A program made the translations under genes and the position numbers. From Draconibacterium mangrovi_A (lineage in GTDB: Bacteria > Bacteroidota > Bacteroidia > Bacteroidales > Prolixibacteraceae), in the NCBI RefSeq assembly GCF_037646455.1, contig NZ_JBBIXN010000008.1, forward strand, positions 62,001 to 126,000: 64,000 nt of DNA, given 5' to 3'. This document shows, in pieces, positions 19,401-28,686 of this stretch (position 1 is its first letter; the number at the start of each line of letters is the position of its first letter). Below the pieces are notes generated by a model. The model was not told where the DNA came from, ran no database searches, and was given only the letters and a program-made list of their open reading frames with translations.

Positions 19401-20186
19401 CGATGCTCCGTTAAATGGCTCAACAGTTGTTGGGAAGTTGTGCGTTTCAGCTTTTAGCGAAAGTACCGTCTCAATATCATTAATTTCGAAAAAATCGGGT
19501 TTATCCTGTGTTTTCGGCGCGAATTGTTCTACAACCGGTCCCTGCACAAACGAGCAGTTATCCTTATATGCCGATATGATCTTATTTGGATTTTGCTGTG
19601 ACGTTTTTTTGATCATCTGGAAAAGCGATGATTCCATTTCCTTACCGTCGATCACAAAAGTTCCATTAAAAATTTTATGTCGACAGTGCTCCGAGTTCAC
19701 CTGGGCAAAACCATAAACTTCGCTATCGGTTAGCGGCCGTCCCATTTCTTTGGAAACCCAATTCAGGTATTCAATCTCATCGGCGCTCAGTGCCAAACCT
19801 TCCTGCTCGTTATAGACTGAAATATCTTCAATGTTAATTATTGGATCCGGTTGCTTGTCAATCGCAAATATCTGTTGATCCAATCCCTCATAAATGGCTT
19901 GCAACATTGGATCGTAATCTGCCGTTTCATCTTTCACTTCAAAAAATTCCTCCATCCTGCGAATTCCTTCGATCCCCATATTCTGGGCAATCTCAACAGC
20001 ATTCGTACTCCATGGTGTCAGCATTTCTTTTCGTGGCCCAACAAACCATCCTTGCAGCGTTTGAGTCTTCAGATACTCAGCATCGGAAAACAGCCAAACC
20101 AATTTATCAATGTTTTCCTGGTCAAGTGATTTTGCAGCGTATACTGCGATAATACTATTACTTTGAGTTTTAAAGAATTGAATCAT
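16497..20186 (-). CDS. purL: Phosphoribosylformylglycinamidine synthase (large, single-chain)
   Basis: A 1229-residue FGAM synthase for step four of purine synthesis: FGAR + Gln + ATP gives FGAM. It is the long form that fuses a PurS-like N-terminus (about 1-130), the linker, two AIRS-type ATP-binding synthetase halves (with EHCRHKIF, SLKAETHNFPT, GGEIRDR and IHDHGAGG) and a C-terminal class I glutaminase. The glutaminase Cys is in LGVCNGCQVM (near 1076) and its His partner in PHLERAFKPWHWG. This form is usual in Bacteroidota and gammaproteobacteria. It is transcribed alone, with a -7 box (TATCTTTG) about 45 bases upstream and its own terminator. Confidence 0.98.
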   Translation of the reverse strand: MIQFFKTQSNSIIAVYAAKSLDQENIDKLVWLFSDAEYLKTQTLQGWFVGPRKEMLTPWSTNAVEIAQNMGIEGIRRMEEFFEVKDETADYDPMLQAIYEGLDQQIFAIDKQPDPIINIEDISVYNEQEGLALSADEIEYLNWVSKEMGRPLTDSEVYGFAQVNSEHCRHKIFNGTFVIDGKEMESSLFQMIKKTSQQNPNKIISAYKDNCSFVQGPVVEQFAPKTQDKPDFFEINDIETVLSLKAETHNFPTTVEPFNGASTGTGGEIRDRIAGGKGALPIAGTAVYMTSYPRTEAMRSWEQATKERDWLYQTPEEILIKASNGASDFGNKFGQPLITGSVLTFEHFESFMKYGYDKVIMLAGGIGFGNKKHSLKDDPGKGDKVVLLGGDNYRIGMGGGAVSSVATGEFENSIELNAVQRANPEMQKRVYNAIRALSEVDDNPIISIHDHGAGGHLNCLSELVEVTGGKIDTAKLPVGDPTLSQKEIIGNESQERMGLVMKPEHVELLKKIAERERAPIYEIGETTGDMQFTFENSESGEKPIDWQLGYMFGNPPKTVLEDETVVPDFDELEYNWEEIYDLVEQTIQLESVACKDWLTSKVDRSVTGRIAKQQTAGPLQLPLNNVGVITLDYQGKAGLATSIGHAPVASLIDAERGSVLSIAESLTNIIWAPMTDHLRSVSLSANWMWPAKNAGENARIYNAVKAASDFACALGINIPTGKDSMSMTQKYKGDVVYAPGTVIISASGEVSDVKKVVEPVLVNDESKEILFIDMSFMERALGGSAFAQSVNKIGKTAPTVADPDKFINAFNTVQKLIEQDLILAGHDVGSGGLITSLLEMCFSNPRWGMKVDVTAFKEEDMAKILLAENPGIVIQCADNDEVKKQLEAAGVDFIALGFPVPYRKVRVINNTVEADFDINSLRDMWFKTSYLLDRKQSGEKKALERFQNYKNCDLKFDFKDFSGKAEDLGIDLKRRTTSGIKAAIIREKGVNGDREMAYVMYLAGMDVKDVHMTDLIAGRETLEDVNMIVFVGGFSNSDVLGSAKGWAGAFKYNEKARVALEKFYRRNDTLSLGVCNGCQVMVELGVVVPEHSIQPKMLHNESHKFESSFLNVDILENDSVMLGNMTGMKLGIWVAHGEGKFYLPFNENQYNIPMKYSYEGYPGNPNGSHFSAASLCSDDGRHLVMMPHLERAFKPWHWGIYPANRKADELAPWIQAFVNAKNWIAEKTK

Positions 20187-20230
20187 TTTGCAGTGAAATT
20201 ATTTTAACGAGCATGTTTTATAACACGCCA

Positions 20231-20238
20231 CAAAGATA
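20231..20238 (-). promoter_or_regulatory. Candidate -7 box for purL
   Basis: TATCTTTG on the minus strand matches TAnnTTTG and lies about 45 bases before the purL ATG. No clear -33 element is seen. Confidence 0.4.
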
Positions 20239-20370
20239 AAAAATTATATGGGGTGCTAATTATTAGTTTTCACCATACAATTGGAGTTTTCAACAGCAAA
20301 AGCGTTAAACTCTCTAAAATTAGAGTCGTTTTCAATAATTCTGATTTACTTTGGCAAAAATTTACAATTA

Positions 20371-20694
20371 ATGTATCGGGTAATTCTTGCAGTTCTTTTA
20401 ATTTTTCTTTTGAGTTGCAGCGCACAAAGAAAACTTCAGCGAACCTATATAGGGCAACCTTTATCGAGTTTTGAAGCAGATTTTGGTAAACCGGTTGCCA
20501 TACTGGAAAGATCGGAAGGGAAGGTTTATGTTTATGAGAAAGTTGAAAAACTGAGAAGTACCGAAATAGGTCAGGCTAAAGTAACGCTCGATCCAATGGT
20601 ATCGCCGGAAGTAACAAAAACTGAAAAATACTATGTTCGGCTTAAAAATGACCGGATAAGTCAAGTTAAACTAGAAAACGAATACAAACGCTAA
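20371..20694 (+). CDS. Small secreted lipoprotein of unknown function
   Basis: I do not recognise this protein. The best start is the ATG at 20371, because it gives MYRVILAVLLIFLLSCSAQ, a clean lipoprotein signal with the lipidated Cys near residue 16; the open frame extends 30 codons upstream but that part is not signal-like. The mature protein is about 90 residues: QRTYIGQPLSSFEADFGKPVAILE, then alternating charged strands and an Arg/Lys-rich end. The Gly-x-x-x-x-x-F-x-x-x-x-G-x-P pattern resembles the small BamE/SmpA-like 'tmRNA-A' fold of outer-membrane lipoproteins, but this is only a suggestion. It lies between purL and tRNA-Leu. Confidence 0.7.
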   Translation: MYRVILAVLLIFLLSCSAQRKLQRTYIGQPLSSFEADFGKPVAILERSEGKVYVYEKVEKLRSTEIGQAKVTLDPMVSPEVTKTEKYYVRLKNDRISQVKLENEYKR

Positions 20695-20734
20695 CGATAT
20701 TTTCCGGAAGCGTATGCAGGTTAAAAAAATTTTA

Positions 20735-20742
20735 TAGTTTTG
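20735..20742 (+). promoter_or_regulatory. Candidate -7 box for tRNA-Leu
   Basis: TAGTTTTG matches TAnnTTTG and lies 43 bases before the first base of the tRNA. A matching -33 is not obvious. Confidence 0.45.
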
Positions 20743-20785
20743 CACTCACAAAATTTCAGGGTAACCTGAAAAACGTTCTAAACAA

Positions 20786-20871
20786 GCCCAGGTGGTGGAA
20801 TTGGTAGACACGCAAGGTTGAGGGCCTTGTGGGAAAATTTTCCCGTGCAAGTTCGAGTCTTGTTCTGGGCA
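20786..20871 (+). tRNA. tRNA-Leu (anticodon GAG)
   Basis: An 86-base class II tRNA. The acceptor stem pairs GCCCAGG with TCTGGGC (one G-T pair) and the discriminator is A at 20871. The anticodon stem CAAGG/CCTTG holds the loop TTGAGGG, giving GAG at its centre, which reads CUC/CUU. The long variable arm GTGGGAAAATTTTCCCGTGC is the mark of tRNA-Leu/Ser, and GTTCGAGTC is the T-loop. The genomic sequence after the discriminator is CCT, so CCA is not fully encoded. A terminator follows immediately. Confidence 0.96.
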
Positions 20872-20880
20872 CCTAAATAA

Positions 20881-20917
20881 AAAGCAACAATCTCAATTTC
20901 AGGTTGTTGCTTTTTTA
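20881..20917 (+). terminator. Rho-independent terminator after tRNA-Leu
   Basis: AAAGCAACAA (20881-20890) and TTGTTGCTTT (20904-20913) form a perfect 10-bp stem with a 13-base loop and a T run on the far side, ten bases after the tRNA. Confidence 0.85.
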
Positions 20918-21212
20918 TTTTTACATATTTTTATAATTACAGCAAATTGATAAGGAGTGTAGAAAAAACTCAAAAAAACAAGATACGCAATTTCCTGAGA
21001 ATCCATAAAAATTCACCATTTCAAGCTTATTATGCTTTGGTAACTTGAAGCCCTACGTTCGTTACCAATACACAACGACAACGGGATTAATAATCGAATT
21101 AAATTGAGTGCCCCTTTTGTTTGCAGCTAAAATTGCAACTTCAATATTTAATTACTTAACAAAAGAGGACAAAGCGGTAAGCTATCATCATTTTAAATAC
21201 ACCGGAACGACT
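20918..21212. other. 295-bp gap with no recognised feature
   Basis: Between the tRNA terminator and the DUF4301 stop codon I see no gene, no integrase remnant and no repeat of the tRNA 3' end, so there is no sign of an integrated element at this tRNA. Confidence 0.4.
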
Positions 21213-22724
21213 TTATCCCTGATGCTCCTTCTTTAACAGATCGAGAACCGTTTTTACCGGGTTAAACGTGGTCATCGGAACTTCCACAAATACCGTATTC
21301 CAGTTACTCATGGCACCGTTCCATAGACCGGGCAGTTCCATGGCTTTTAAAGTTTTTCCTCCAGCTGATTTTTCAGCAATAAATCCGGTATCGGGATCAC
21401 GAAACTGCATTAAATCAAATGCTTCACCCTGATAATTTTTAACGCCACACACCAGATCGGTAATATTTGCATAACAGGAGGCATTTAAAATAGCTACCTG
21501 ATCTTCCTTCTTAAGATTTACCTGCGCCGTCTCCACCAATTGCAAAGTTTGAGTGCCATCTTTGTGCAACACCCAAAACGGACCGCCACCTGTACCGGAA
21601 CTCTCCACCACACCGCAAATACGAATTGGTCGATTCAATATTTTAAACAGTAACTTCGGCTTCTCCATGTGTGTTTTCTCGGCAAAGGATTCAGGCATCT
21701 TGTATCCTAACTGCTCTTCAATGAATACAAGAAGTTCCTGCTCCATATCCTCATCTATAGTGTTTACATTTTCCAACAGTTTACAGTATTCAAAAACTTT
21801 GTTTTGCGCTTCAACCAGAACACCGCCTAATGCCTTTTTATAATCGATGGTATCCTTTATGAGCCATTGAGCCGCCACATTGTCAATATTTTTTATGAAA
21901 ACGATATCACCTTTAATGGCATTAAGGTTTTTCAGCAAAGCACCATGCCCACCCGGACGAAAAAGAAGTTCACCATTTTCTTTACGGAATGGAGCATTAT
22001 TTAAATCCACTGCAAGTGTATCTGTAGCTTTATCCTGAATTGAATAAGTTATTTCATATCTCTTGCCAAATTCTACTTTATAAACCGGCTTAACCCTGGC
22101 AATATGTTCTTTTATTAAATCCATATGCTCGCTTGAAACCGTAAAATGAAGTTTAACCACTCCATCTTCATCTGCTCCATAAAAAGCACCTTCAATTAAA
22201 TGTTCATCAATCGCTTTGGTAACTTTACCATCGGCATATTTGTGAAAAGTTAAAAGCGCTTTGGGCAAAAAACCGTAGTTCAAACCTTTTTCCGTCAGCA
22301 AAGCCGTCACAACTTTTTTATCCCTAACCTCAACAGCGTTATTTGCTTCTGAACCTAAAGATTCAAGCAACTCATCGTAAAACGCAAAATTGCTTAATCC
22401 GTCATAAAATTGCTTCACATCGTTATCATCAACAGAAATTGCTCCTTCTAAGAAATTATACAGCATTTTAAACATCCGGCTGGCGGCACCTGAGGCAGGA
22501 ACAAATTTAACCAACTCATTTTTTATGCCTTGCTCTTCAAAAAGGCTAATATATGCATCCACTTCTTTCGGTGTTAGCTTTCTCAATCCATTGCCCGGTT
22601 CAACCGGAGCAAATAAATTTAAATCGGGAAAGCCATTTATATAACGGCAAATCTGACTTTCTACTTCTTCAACCGATATTCCCAGTTCTGCGATTTGGTG
22701 TAAATCCTTATGATTGAAATCCAT
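21213..22724 (-). CDS. DUF4301 family protein
   Basis: A 503-residue cytoplasmic protein of the DUF4301 family, whose function is unknown. I choose the ATG at 22724 (MDFNHKDLHQIAELGIS), where family members begin, instead of 30 bases upstream. Recognisable parts are FVPASGAASRMFKMLYNFLE near residue 80, LLFRPGGHGALLKNLN near 265 and RICGVVESSGTGGGPFWVLH near 380. The Gly-rich and Arg-containing motifs suggest a nucleotide-sugar or phosphosugar-handling fold, but no activity can be named. It lies 47 bases after the GH106 gene on the same strand and may be the last gene of that operon or independent. Confidence 0.88.
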   Translation of the reverse strand: MDFNHKDLHQIAELGISVEEVESQICRYINGFPDLNLFAPVEPGNGLRKLTPKEVDAYISLFEEQGIKNELVKFVPASGAASRMFKMLYNFLEGAISVDDNDVKQFYDGLSNFAFYDELLESLGSEANNAVEVRDKKVVTALLTEKGLNYGFLPKALLTFHKYADGKVTKAIDEHLIEGAFYGADEDGVVKLHFTVSSEHMDLIKEHIARVKPVYKVEFGKRYEITYSIQDKATDTLAVDLNNAPFRKENGELLFRPGGHGALLKNLNAIKGDIVFIKNIDNVAAQWLIKDTIDYKKALGGVLVEAQNKVFEYCKLLENVNTIDEDMEQELLVFIEEQLGYKMPESFAEKTHMEKPKLLFKILNRPIRICGVVESSGTGGGPFWVLHKDGTQTLQLVETAQVNLKKEDQVAILNASCYANITDLVCGVKNYQGEAFDLMQFRDPDTGFIAEKSAGGKTLKAMELPGLWNGAMSNWNTVFVEVPMTTFNPVKTVLDLLKKEHQG

Positions 22725-22771
22725 TGATTTTTGTTTATGAGTTGCAAAATACAACTTTTAGTAAATCTCCA

Positions 22772-25579
22772 TTAGTCAACATCATCTGAGCTAACAGGAA
22801 TTAAACTTACCGGCCCGATCAACCCTGATTTAAACGGCTCCCAGTTGGCTGCCGTAAAGAGTCCGTCCGGCCCAACATTTTGCCGTTCATGTGCCGCAAA
22901 GTTGATGTTGTAGAATTTTTTGTATACCACCCCGTTTCTGTCCATATCAATGATACGGTTGGCCATCAGATTCGAAACTTTAACTTCCAGCTGATTTGTT
23001 TGTTTCAACTTGCCAGTATTGATCACGACTTGATAAGTTGGTCCAAGCAGTGTTGCCACTTTTTCACCGTTTAAATACACAGCTGCTGATTCATGTACCT
23101 CACCAAGATTAAGAAGATAGGCATCTGCTTCATTTTCCGGTTTATCAAATGAAATGGAATAGCTCGCTGTTCCTGAGAATTTCTTTAGTTCATCCGATTT
23201 TTCGGTCCACGAGTTTAATGCGATTGTTGTAAAAGTAGCAGGCAATGTTGGTCCGCCTTTTTCAAAGTTTACCACCCACTCTCCTTCCAATTCTATTTTC
23301 TCATCAGTAGGTTTCAAAAGCGGGTATTCTTCCAAGTCGATCTCAGTTTTATAAAACTGTAAAATCATGCTTTCGCCCGGTTTCAATTGCACATAAACTT
23401 TTGACTGATTTTCAGTTTCAGTTTTCATATTTGCCTTGCCTTTTTCGCGGTTCATGGGATTGAACCAGCCTGCACTTTTCCCGAGGCTTTGAAGATTCAC
23501 CCACTGGTCAATAGTTTTGTTGGTCCAATTACTGATAAAATAACAGGTTCCGTTTTCGCGATTTACCCGGTTGAACCAAAGGCCGGATTCTGCCAAAGCT
23601 TCAGGATATACATTCACTTTTGCCAGCATCTCCTCAACATTCTCCCCTACCATTATTCTTTCATTTTCGGTTTGAGTTGCAAGCAAATCCCGGTATTTCT
23701 GCTGGCGTTCTTCCAGGTCAAACATTCCGGGAACGCTTTCCGGCAGCTGATCCTCAAAAATAACTGTCGCTCCATTTTGCGACAACTGCACCAGCTTTTC
23801 CATCGTTTTAAGCGGAATAAATGTACAAGCCGGAACGAGGATCGTTTTGTAAGTTGCTCCGGGAGCAATTACCGTTACACCTTTGTTTTCAAGCTGCTGA
23901 ATTTGTTTGTCGGAAATGTAATCGAAAGTGTATCCCTGGCTTAACAGGAATACACTGATTTCCTGCGTCAGTGATTCTCTCGACGCTCCAAAATGCCGCA
24001 ACATTTCTCTACCTCTCTCCGACCATGCATCATAGATGGGGAAATACAGCAAAATATCGTTATCAGGAGTAGAGTTCTGCATAAACGACTGGCAGTTGGC
24101 CACATAGTCGTTCAAAGCTTTCATATCGGGCCACAAACTGTTGGTAGGCGCAAAATGAACCGCAGCATAAAACATCCAGCCCGGCCATTCGGATTCAACC
24201 GGAGAATATGGTGTTCCGTGATAAACAATGTGATTGACGCCATGCGACAGATAGCGGTCGAAATTTTGTTTGGCATCAGCCAGATTTGCTTTAAAATGCT
24301 CATCGAGCCAGGTGGCGGCTTCACAGGCGATCAGCGGTTTACCGGTAACATGCCCGGCCGAAGTGGCCATTTTGATGCGCATCGGATTGGTTCCTTCCGT
24401 CTCGGGAATGTGGCTGGCAGCATACAAATCCAGAATATTTGCAGGTGAACCATGTGCCTGGTTGCGAATAACTGCATTGTGCGATTCGGACCAATCGGCC
24501 CACACTTCGGTAAATTTTTCAAGCAATAAATCAGAAATCGTTTCGCGGTAATCGCACAATACACGGTCGTTTGTTTCTTCGGTATCGTTTCCAAACAGGG
24601 CCGGTAAATAATTTCGCAGATCATAACCACGACGTGTTTTGAATTCTTCAAAAAAGTGCGGTGTCCAATTGGCCTGTCCAGAAGCGTCGTCCACTTCGTA
24701 CGAATCGTTGAAAAAGGCTCTTAATCCCGACAAATCGATGTTTCCGACATTATCATCAAAATCTTTTAAAAATGTTTGGGTTGCTTCTTCCGAGAAATGA
24801 TCGATCACATTCCCTTCTCCCCCGTCGCCGGCACGTTCCACCATTTTTCCGTGCCAGCCCTGAAACATGGCATAAATTTTCCAGTTTCCTTCCGGAGCCG
24901 TCCAGTTTAGGGTTCCATCTTCTTCAACTTTGTTCGTAAGATCCAGAATTTCATTTTTATCGCTGTAAGCCATCAGCGTTTGAAGCGGCAAAGGTTTTTC
25001 AAAGCGCACCTGATCGAGTGCCAGTTCGCGCAAATCGGAATTACTGCTCACAGGAAATTCAACTTCAGAGACATCCACCCGATGACCAACAGCTCGTACA
25101 AGTGGTCTCTGAATAAACTCTATTTTCTCGTTTAACCGTTGGCCACCTTCCAAACTGTAAACTTTGTATTGAATGTTCTTACATGCATTATCCGCCTGTA
25201 TCCATGGGCCTCCAAAAGGCCAGCCCGATGCATTGGCGAGATCGATTCCAAGGTCCAGACGTTTGCCTTCCTTTAAGGTATGCTCCAAAGCTTTCATCCA
25301 TTCTTTCGATTGAAACTTCAATGCTTCACTTTCATGCCCTTTTACGCCGTAAATAGGTGTGATCTCCAGCCCACCAAAACCGGCTTTCTGACATACTTCC
25401 ATATTTTGAGTCAGCCCTTCAGGTGTTACGGCACTATCGTGCCACCACCAACGAGTCCACGGCTTTGTTTGAGCAGTGATTTCAGGCCAGTCGGCCTGCG
25501 TTTCTTTTTGTTTTGAAGTAGTGCACGACTGTGTAAGAAAAGCGAATGCAACAAAAAGTAGAAGATGAAATTTTTTCAT
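22772..25579 (-). CDS. GH106-type alpha-L-rhamnosidase (lipoprotein)
   Basis: A 935-residue secreted glycosidase of the GH106-like family, which releases terminal alpha-L-rhamnose from pectin side chains or glycosides. The lipoprotein signal ends LTQSCTTS (Cys19). The opening of the catalytic domain, TKPWTRWWWHDSAVT, and GLEITPIYGVKG are typical, as is DLANASGWPFGGPWI. The C-terminal part (about 770-935) is a galactose-binding-like beta-sandwich. It is the last glycosidase in the operon, starting 2 bases after GH105, so translation is probably coupled. Combined with GH105 and PL11 it fits rhamnogalacturonan breakdown. The family also includes proteins with unproven activity. Confidence 0.88.
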   Translation of the reverse strand: MKKFHLLLFVAFAFLTQSCTTSKQKETQADWPEITAQTKPWTRWWWHDSAVTPEGLTQNMEVCQKAGFGGLEITPIYGVKGHESEALKFQSKEWMKALEHTLKEGKRLDLGIDLANASGWPFGGPWIQADNACKNIQYKVYSLEGGQRLNEKIEFIQRPLVRAVGHRVDVSEVEFPVSSNSDLRELALDQVRFEKPLPLQTLMAYSDKNEILDLTNKVEEDGTLNWTAPEGNWKIYAMFQGWHGKMVERAGDGGEGNVIDHFSEEATQTFLKDFDDNVGNIDLSGLRAFFNDSYEVDDASGQANWTPHFFEEFKTRRGYDLRNYLPALFGNDTEETNDRVLCDYRETISDLLLEKFTEVWADWSESHNAVIRNQAHGSPANILDLYAASHIPETEGTNPMRIKMATSAGHVTGKPLIACEAATWLDEHFKANLADAKQNFDRYLSHGVNHIVYHGTPYSPVESEWPGWMFYAAVHFAPTNSLWPDMKALNDYVANCQSFMQNSTPDNDILLYFPIYDAWSERGREMLRHFGASRESLTQEISVFLLSQGYTFDYISDKQIQQLENKGVTVIAPGATYKTILVPACTFIPLKTMEKLVQLSQNGATVIFEDQLPESVPGMFDLEERQQKYRDLLATQTENERIMVGENVEEMLAKVNVYPEALAESGLWFNRVNRENGTCYFISNWTNKTIDQWVNLQSLGKSAGWFNPMNREKGKANMKTETENQSKVYVQLKPGESMILQFYKTEIDLEEYPLLKPTDEKIELEGEWVVNFEKGGPTLPATFTTIALNSWTEKSDELKKFSGTASYSISFDKPENEADAYLLNLGEVHESAAVYLNGEKVATLLGPTYQVVINTGKLKQTNQLEVKVSNLMANRIIDMDRNGVVYKKFYNINFAAHERQNVGPDGLFTAANWEPFKSGLIGPVSLIPVSSDDVD

Positions 25580-25581
25580 AA

Positions 25582-26700
25582 TTAATTCAGTTTATAAACT
25601 TCTGATCCTGCCAATAAAAAACAACCTAAACCGTAATCTTCAAAATCGGGCTTGCTTGTGTAAGTGACCGGTTGTCCGTCTTTGGGTTCTTTTCCGGTGC
25701 CTTGTACATAACCCAGAAATCCATTTTCGTGCACGGCTTCATTAGCCATCGCATTCCAGCCTTTGACAATAGCAGGCATGTATTTCTTCGCCTTCAATAT
25801 CCCTTTGTTCACTCCCCATGCCATGCCATAAACAAACATGGCAGTTCCAGTCAATTCTTTTCCTCCAAAATGGTTTGGATCATGCAAGCTGACATTCCAA
25901 AAACCATCTTCGCGCTGAAGCAGCAACAAGGCTTTCATCATTTCCTTATACGTTTTAAGGTATTCCTTTTGGTGTGGATCGTCTTCCGGCAAAATATCCA
26001 TTACCCGAACCAGGGCAGCCACCACCCAGCCATTACCGCGACTCCAGTAACAATCCTCGCCGTTTGGCTCGGTATATGGAGGTAGAAAATCTGCATCGCG
26101 CCACCATAAACCTTCCTTTTTATTGTAAAGGCCCTGAGTTACTTTGGTGTCCATGTACATTTCATACATTCGTTCTGAATACTTATCATCGCCGGTAACT
26201 ACAGCAAGCTTGGCAAAAACCGGCATGGCCATTTGCAGGGCATCGATCCAGTCCCAGTCATCTATTTTATCAGTCGTCAGCATGAGATCAATCGAAGCTT
26301 TGATGTCTTTTATTCGTTCCGGTTGAGGATCGATGTTATAAAGGTCGATGTAGGTTTGACCCGCGCAATGGTTATCAGCATGTCGGGTTTCGTAACCGTT
26401 TCGCAAGCCCCACTTGTGCGATTCACCCCAGTCGACAGCATATTGAAGGTATTTATCATCCGGTTTAATTCTATACAATTCCATCAATCCTTCGTAATAA
26501 ACCGCCCGTGTCCAAAGGTTACTCGGACGCTCTCTGTTGGTAATCACATTTACTCCTGGGTCCGGCCATTTCTTCATAAAGTAAATGTTGGTAAGTATCA
26601 TTTTATCAAGCACCTCTTGCTTAGATGGTAGCTGCTGAGCTGAGGATTCAAACGATAACAGCAAAATAACACTAATCAGAAAGTTAATTTTTGTTCTCAT
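25582..26700 (-). CDS. GH105 unsaturated rhamnogalacturonyl hydrolase
   Basis: A 372-residue enzyme that removes the unsaturated galacturonate left at the non-reducing end after rhamnogalacturonan lyase cleavage (YteR/YesR type). A signal peptide (1-21, ending SSAQ) suggests periplasmic action. The (alpha/alpha)6 barrel shows RHADNHCAGQTYIDLY, the likely catalytic Asp153 in DWDWIDALQMAMP, and DCYWSRGNGWVVAALVRV, all typical of the family. Length is normal. It sits 3 bases after PL11 and 2 bases before GH106, the expected order for a lyase product being handed to its hydrolase. Confidence 0.95.
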   Translation of the reverse strand: MRTKINFLISVILLLSFESSAQQLPSKQEVLDKMILTNIYFMKKWPDPGVNVITNRERPSNLWTRAVYYEGLMELYRIKPDDKYLQYAVDWGESHKWGLRNGYETRHADNHCAGQTYIDLYNIDPQPERIKDIKASIDLMLTTDKIDDWDWIDALQMAMPVFAKLAVVTGDDKYSERMYEMYMDTKVTQGLYNKKEGLWWRDADFLPPYTEPNGEDCYWSRGNGWVVAALVRVMDILPEDDPHQKEYLKTYKEMMKALLLLQREDGFWNVSLHDPNHFGGKELTGTAMFVYGMAWGVNKGILKAKKYMPAIVKGWNAMANEAVHENGFLGYVQGTGKEPKDGQPVTYTSKPDFEDYGLGCFLLAGSEVYKLN

Positions 26701-26703
26701 TAT

Positions 26704-28581
26704 TTATCTGGTTTTTGTTTCTTCTCCTAAATAATATGTGGTTACAGGCGACTGAAAATATCCCATTGACCGATGTACAACATCCGACCGATAAAGGGGA
26801 TCCTGCATTAGACAAGTACGCCGGTCGGTTGCAGGAATGGTTGTCGAGTAAATTCTAAGTTCTCCCGGCATCACTGTAATGAGTTCCTCCCGCCAGTCGC
26901 CATACAGATCCGCCATCATCATAATGGATCCCTGAATTTGAGTCGATAAGGTATCCGTCGGGTACTTCACGATTGAAAGCCTGCGAGGCCCTCTTCTTCC
27001 AAAACCGGACCATTCGATGGACTCGCGAAGTTTATCGGCATCCCAAAATATCCAGTTCGTACATTGCGGCACCCCAAGATTACGTGCCAGGTAATCGCCC
27101 GTCGCCGACAGCATGTATTTGTCGTGAAGTCCGGCTTTTGAGTCTTCCGACGCAAAACATTCGAGCCCGGGGACATCAGGCATGATATCTGCAACCATTC
27201 CGTTTCCAACGTGGCGCGTATAATGGTCGATGTTCCATATTTGCTCGCCGTTAGCTGCATCGATCATAGAAACTCCGGTGGTATCTTGCCACACTTCATT
27301 GGCAAAAAATATTTCCATACCAGGGCGATTCGGGTCAATATCGGTAACAAAACATTTATCGGGATGTCCAACACCGGCAGAATACAAAAGCGTTCCATCG
27401 TCGTCAAGCACTGCTGATCCCAACACGATTTCATCACGTCCATCCTCATCCAAATCAACCGTGTGCAGGCTATGGGCACCCTGCGAACGAATCACCGGAT
27501 TTTCCTCATCGCCATCCCAGCGCCATAGTTTTTCAAGTTTTTCTCCGTTCAATTGATAAGCGTCAACCATCATTAAACGGTAAGTTCCACGTGCTACAAG
27601 CAAACAAGGTGTTTTCCCATCGAGGTAAGCCATGCCCATTTGGTTGCGGTTATTCCGGTTGTAGCGGCCAAAACGTGGATTACGAGCGGGCCAGTCAACC
27701 CGGTCAATCTCTTCACCTGTCATTCCATCGAGTACCGAACAATACTCCGGTCCGTCAAAAACACGTCCGTCCTCATCCCTGTAATCCGGTTCTAAGGGTG
27801 CAGTTTTAACAGCAATTTCCGCTTTACCGTCGCCATTAAAATCGTACACAACAAATGGCGAATACCAGATGCCCAGTTCGATGTTCCAGCCCAGATCTTT
27901 ACGCCATAAAAAAGTTCCGTCGCTTAAGTAGGCTTCCAGTTTAAAGGTATCGGGGCTTTTCCGCCAAACTCCCGGATCCACTCTACCACCCGGTTGCTTG
28001 ATCACAAAATCATACTCGCCGTCGCCATTCAAATCACCAACGGCCACACGGTCGGTCCAATATTCTCCTTCAAAAGCAATGGATTTGTAAGGCAATTCTC
28101 CCATATCGAAAGGAACCACTTTTTCTGAAATTTTTTCTTCTCCATCACTGTTCAAACTGATGAAATATTTTGCTGACTCTGCATCCGAATTAAGCATGAA
28201 ATCCGTCGTTTTTATGAGCGGTTCATCACTAAGTTTTCGAGCTTGTTGTCCTTCTTTTTCTTCATAAACATCGAAAGCTACATTTTCAGGATCAGTGGCC
28301 AACAATCGCCAACTTAAATAAACACCATCATTAACTTTAAAAGCCACCAACCCCCGATTAATATCTTCTGAAACACGCTGATCGGCCCAGCCATTAACTT
28401 TTGGTTTGGATGTATGATTAGGTTTCAAAACCTGATAATTATAAAGTCGTTCAGTCGGGTCCTGGGCATTTGAATTCAACGCTCCAAAAACTATTAAAAT
28501 TGCAATTACAATACTCCAAAATTCTATGTTCTGAAGGTGGACACTCTCTTTTTTCTGCTGATTCTTTTTGAAAAAATTCAT
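26704..28581 (-). CDS. PL11 rhamnogalacturonan lyase
   Basis: A 625-residue polysaccharide lyase that cuts the rhamnogalacturonan-I backbone by beta-elimination (YesW/YesX type). It has a long N-terminal signal region ending NSNAQ (near 40). Family hallmarks follow: VNGWADQRVSEDINRGLVAF near 65-85, then an eight-bladed propeller built from calcium-binding D-x-NGDG repeats (VGDLNGDGEYDFVIK, VYDFNGDGKAEIAVKTAP, VDLDEDGRDEIVLG). It ends in the lyase-specific DPLYRSDVVHRSMGYFQSP. There is a 105-bp gap to the CE12 gene upstream, larger than the others in the operon, which could hold a secondary promoter or processing site. Confidence 0.95.
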   Translation of the reverse strand: MNFFKKNQQKKESVHLQNIEFWSIVIAILIVFGALNSNAQDPTERLYNYQVLKPNHTSKPKVNGWADQRVSEDINRGLVAFKVNDGVYLSWRLLATDPENVAFDVYEEKEGQQARKLSDEPLIKTTDFMLNSDAESAKYFISLNSDGEEKISEKVVPFDMGELPYKSIAFEGEYWTDRVAVGDLNGDGEYDFVIKQPGGRVDPGVWRKSPDTFKLEAYLSDGTFLWRKDLGWNIELGIWYSPFVVYDFNGDGKAEIAVKTAPLEPDYRDEDGRVFDGPEYCSVLDGMTGEEIDRVDWPARNPRFGRYNRNNRNQMGMAYLDGKTPCLLVARGTYRLMMVDAYQLNGEKLEKLWRWDGDEENPVIRSQGAHSLHTVDLDEDGRDEIVLGSAVLDDDGTLLYSAGVGHPDKCFVTDIDPNRPGMEIFFANEVWQDTTGVSMIDAANGEQIWNIDHYTRHVGNGMVADIMPDVPGLECFASEDSKAGLHDKYMLSATGDYLARNLGVPQCTNWIFWDADKLRESIEWSGFGRRGPRRLSIVKYPTDTLSTQIQGSIMMMADLYGDWREELITVMPGELRIYSTTIPATDRRTCLMQDPLYRSDVVHRSMGYFQSPVTTYYLGEETKTR

Positions 28582-28686
28582 AGGATTAAAATAGTTTGTT
28601 CATTAAGTTATGGTGCAGGACTCGCTCTTTAATCTGTTTCGTTTGTGAAATCAGAAGGTGAAAAATTCAGGTTCGTTTCACAACAC

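Noticed and set aside
20786..21212. Possible integration site at tRNA-Leu
   Set aside because: No integrase gene, no repeat of the tRNA 3' end and no foreign-looking genes follow; the next gene is a DUF4301 protein.
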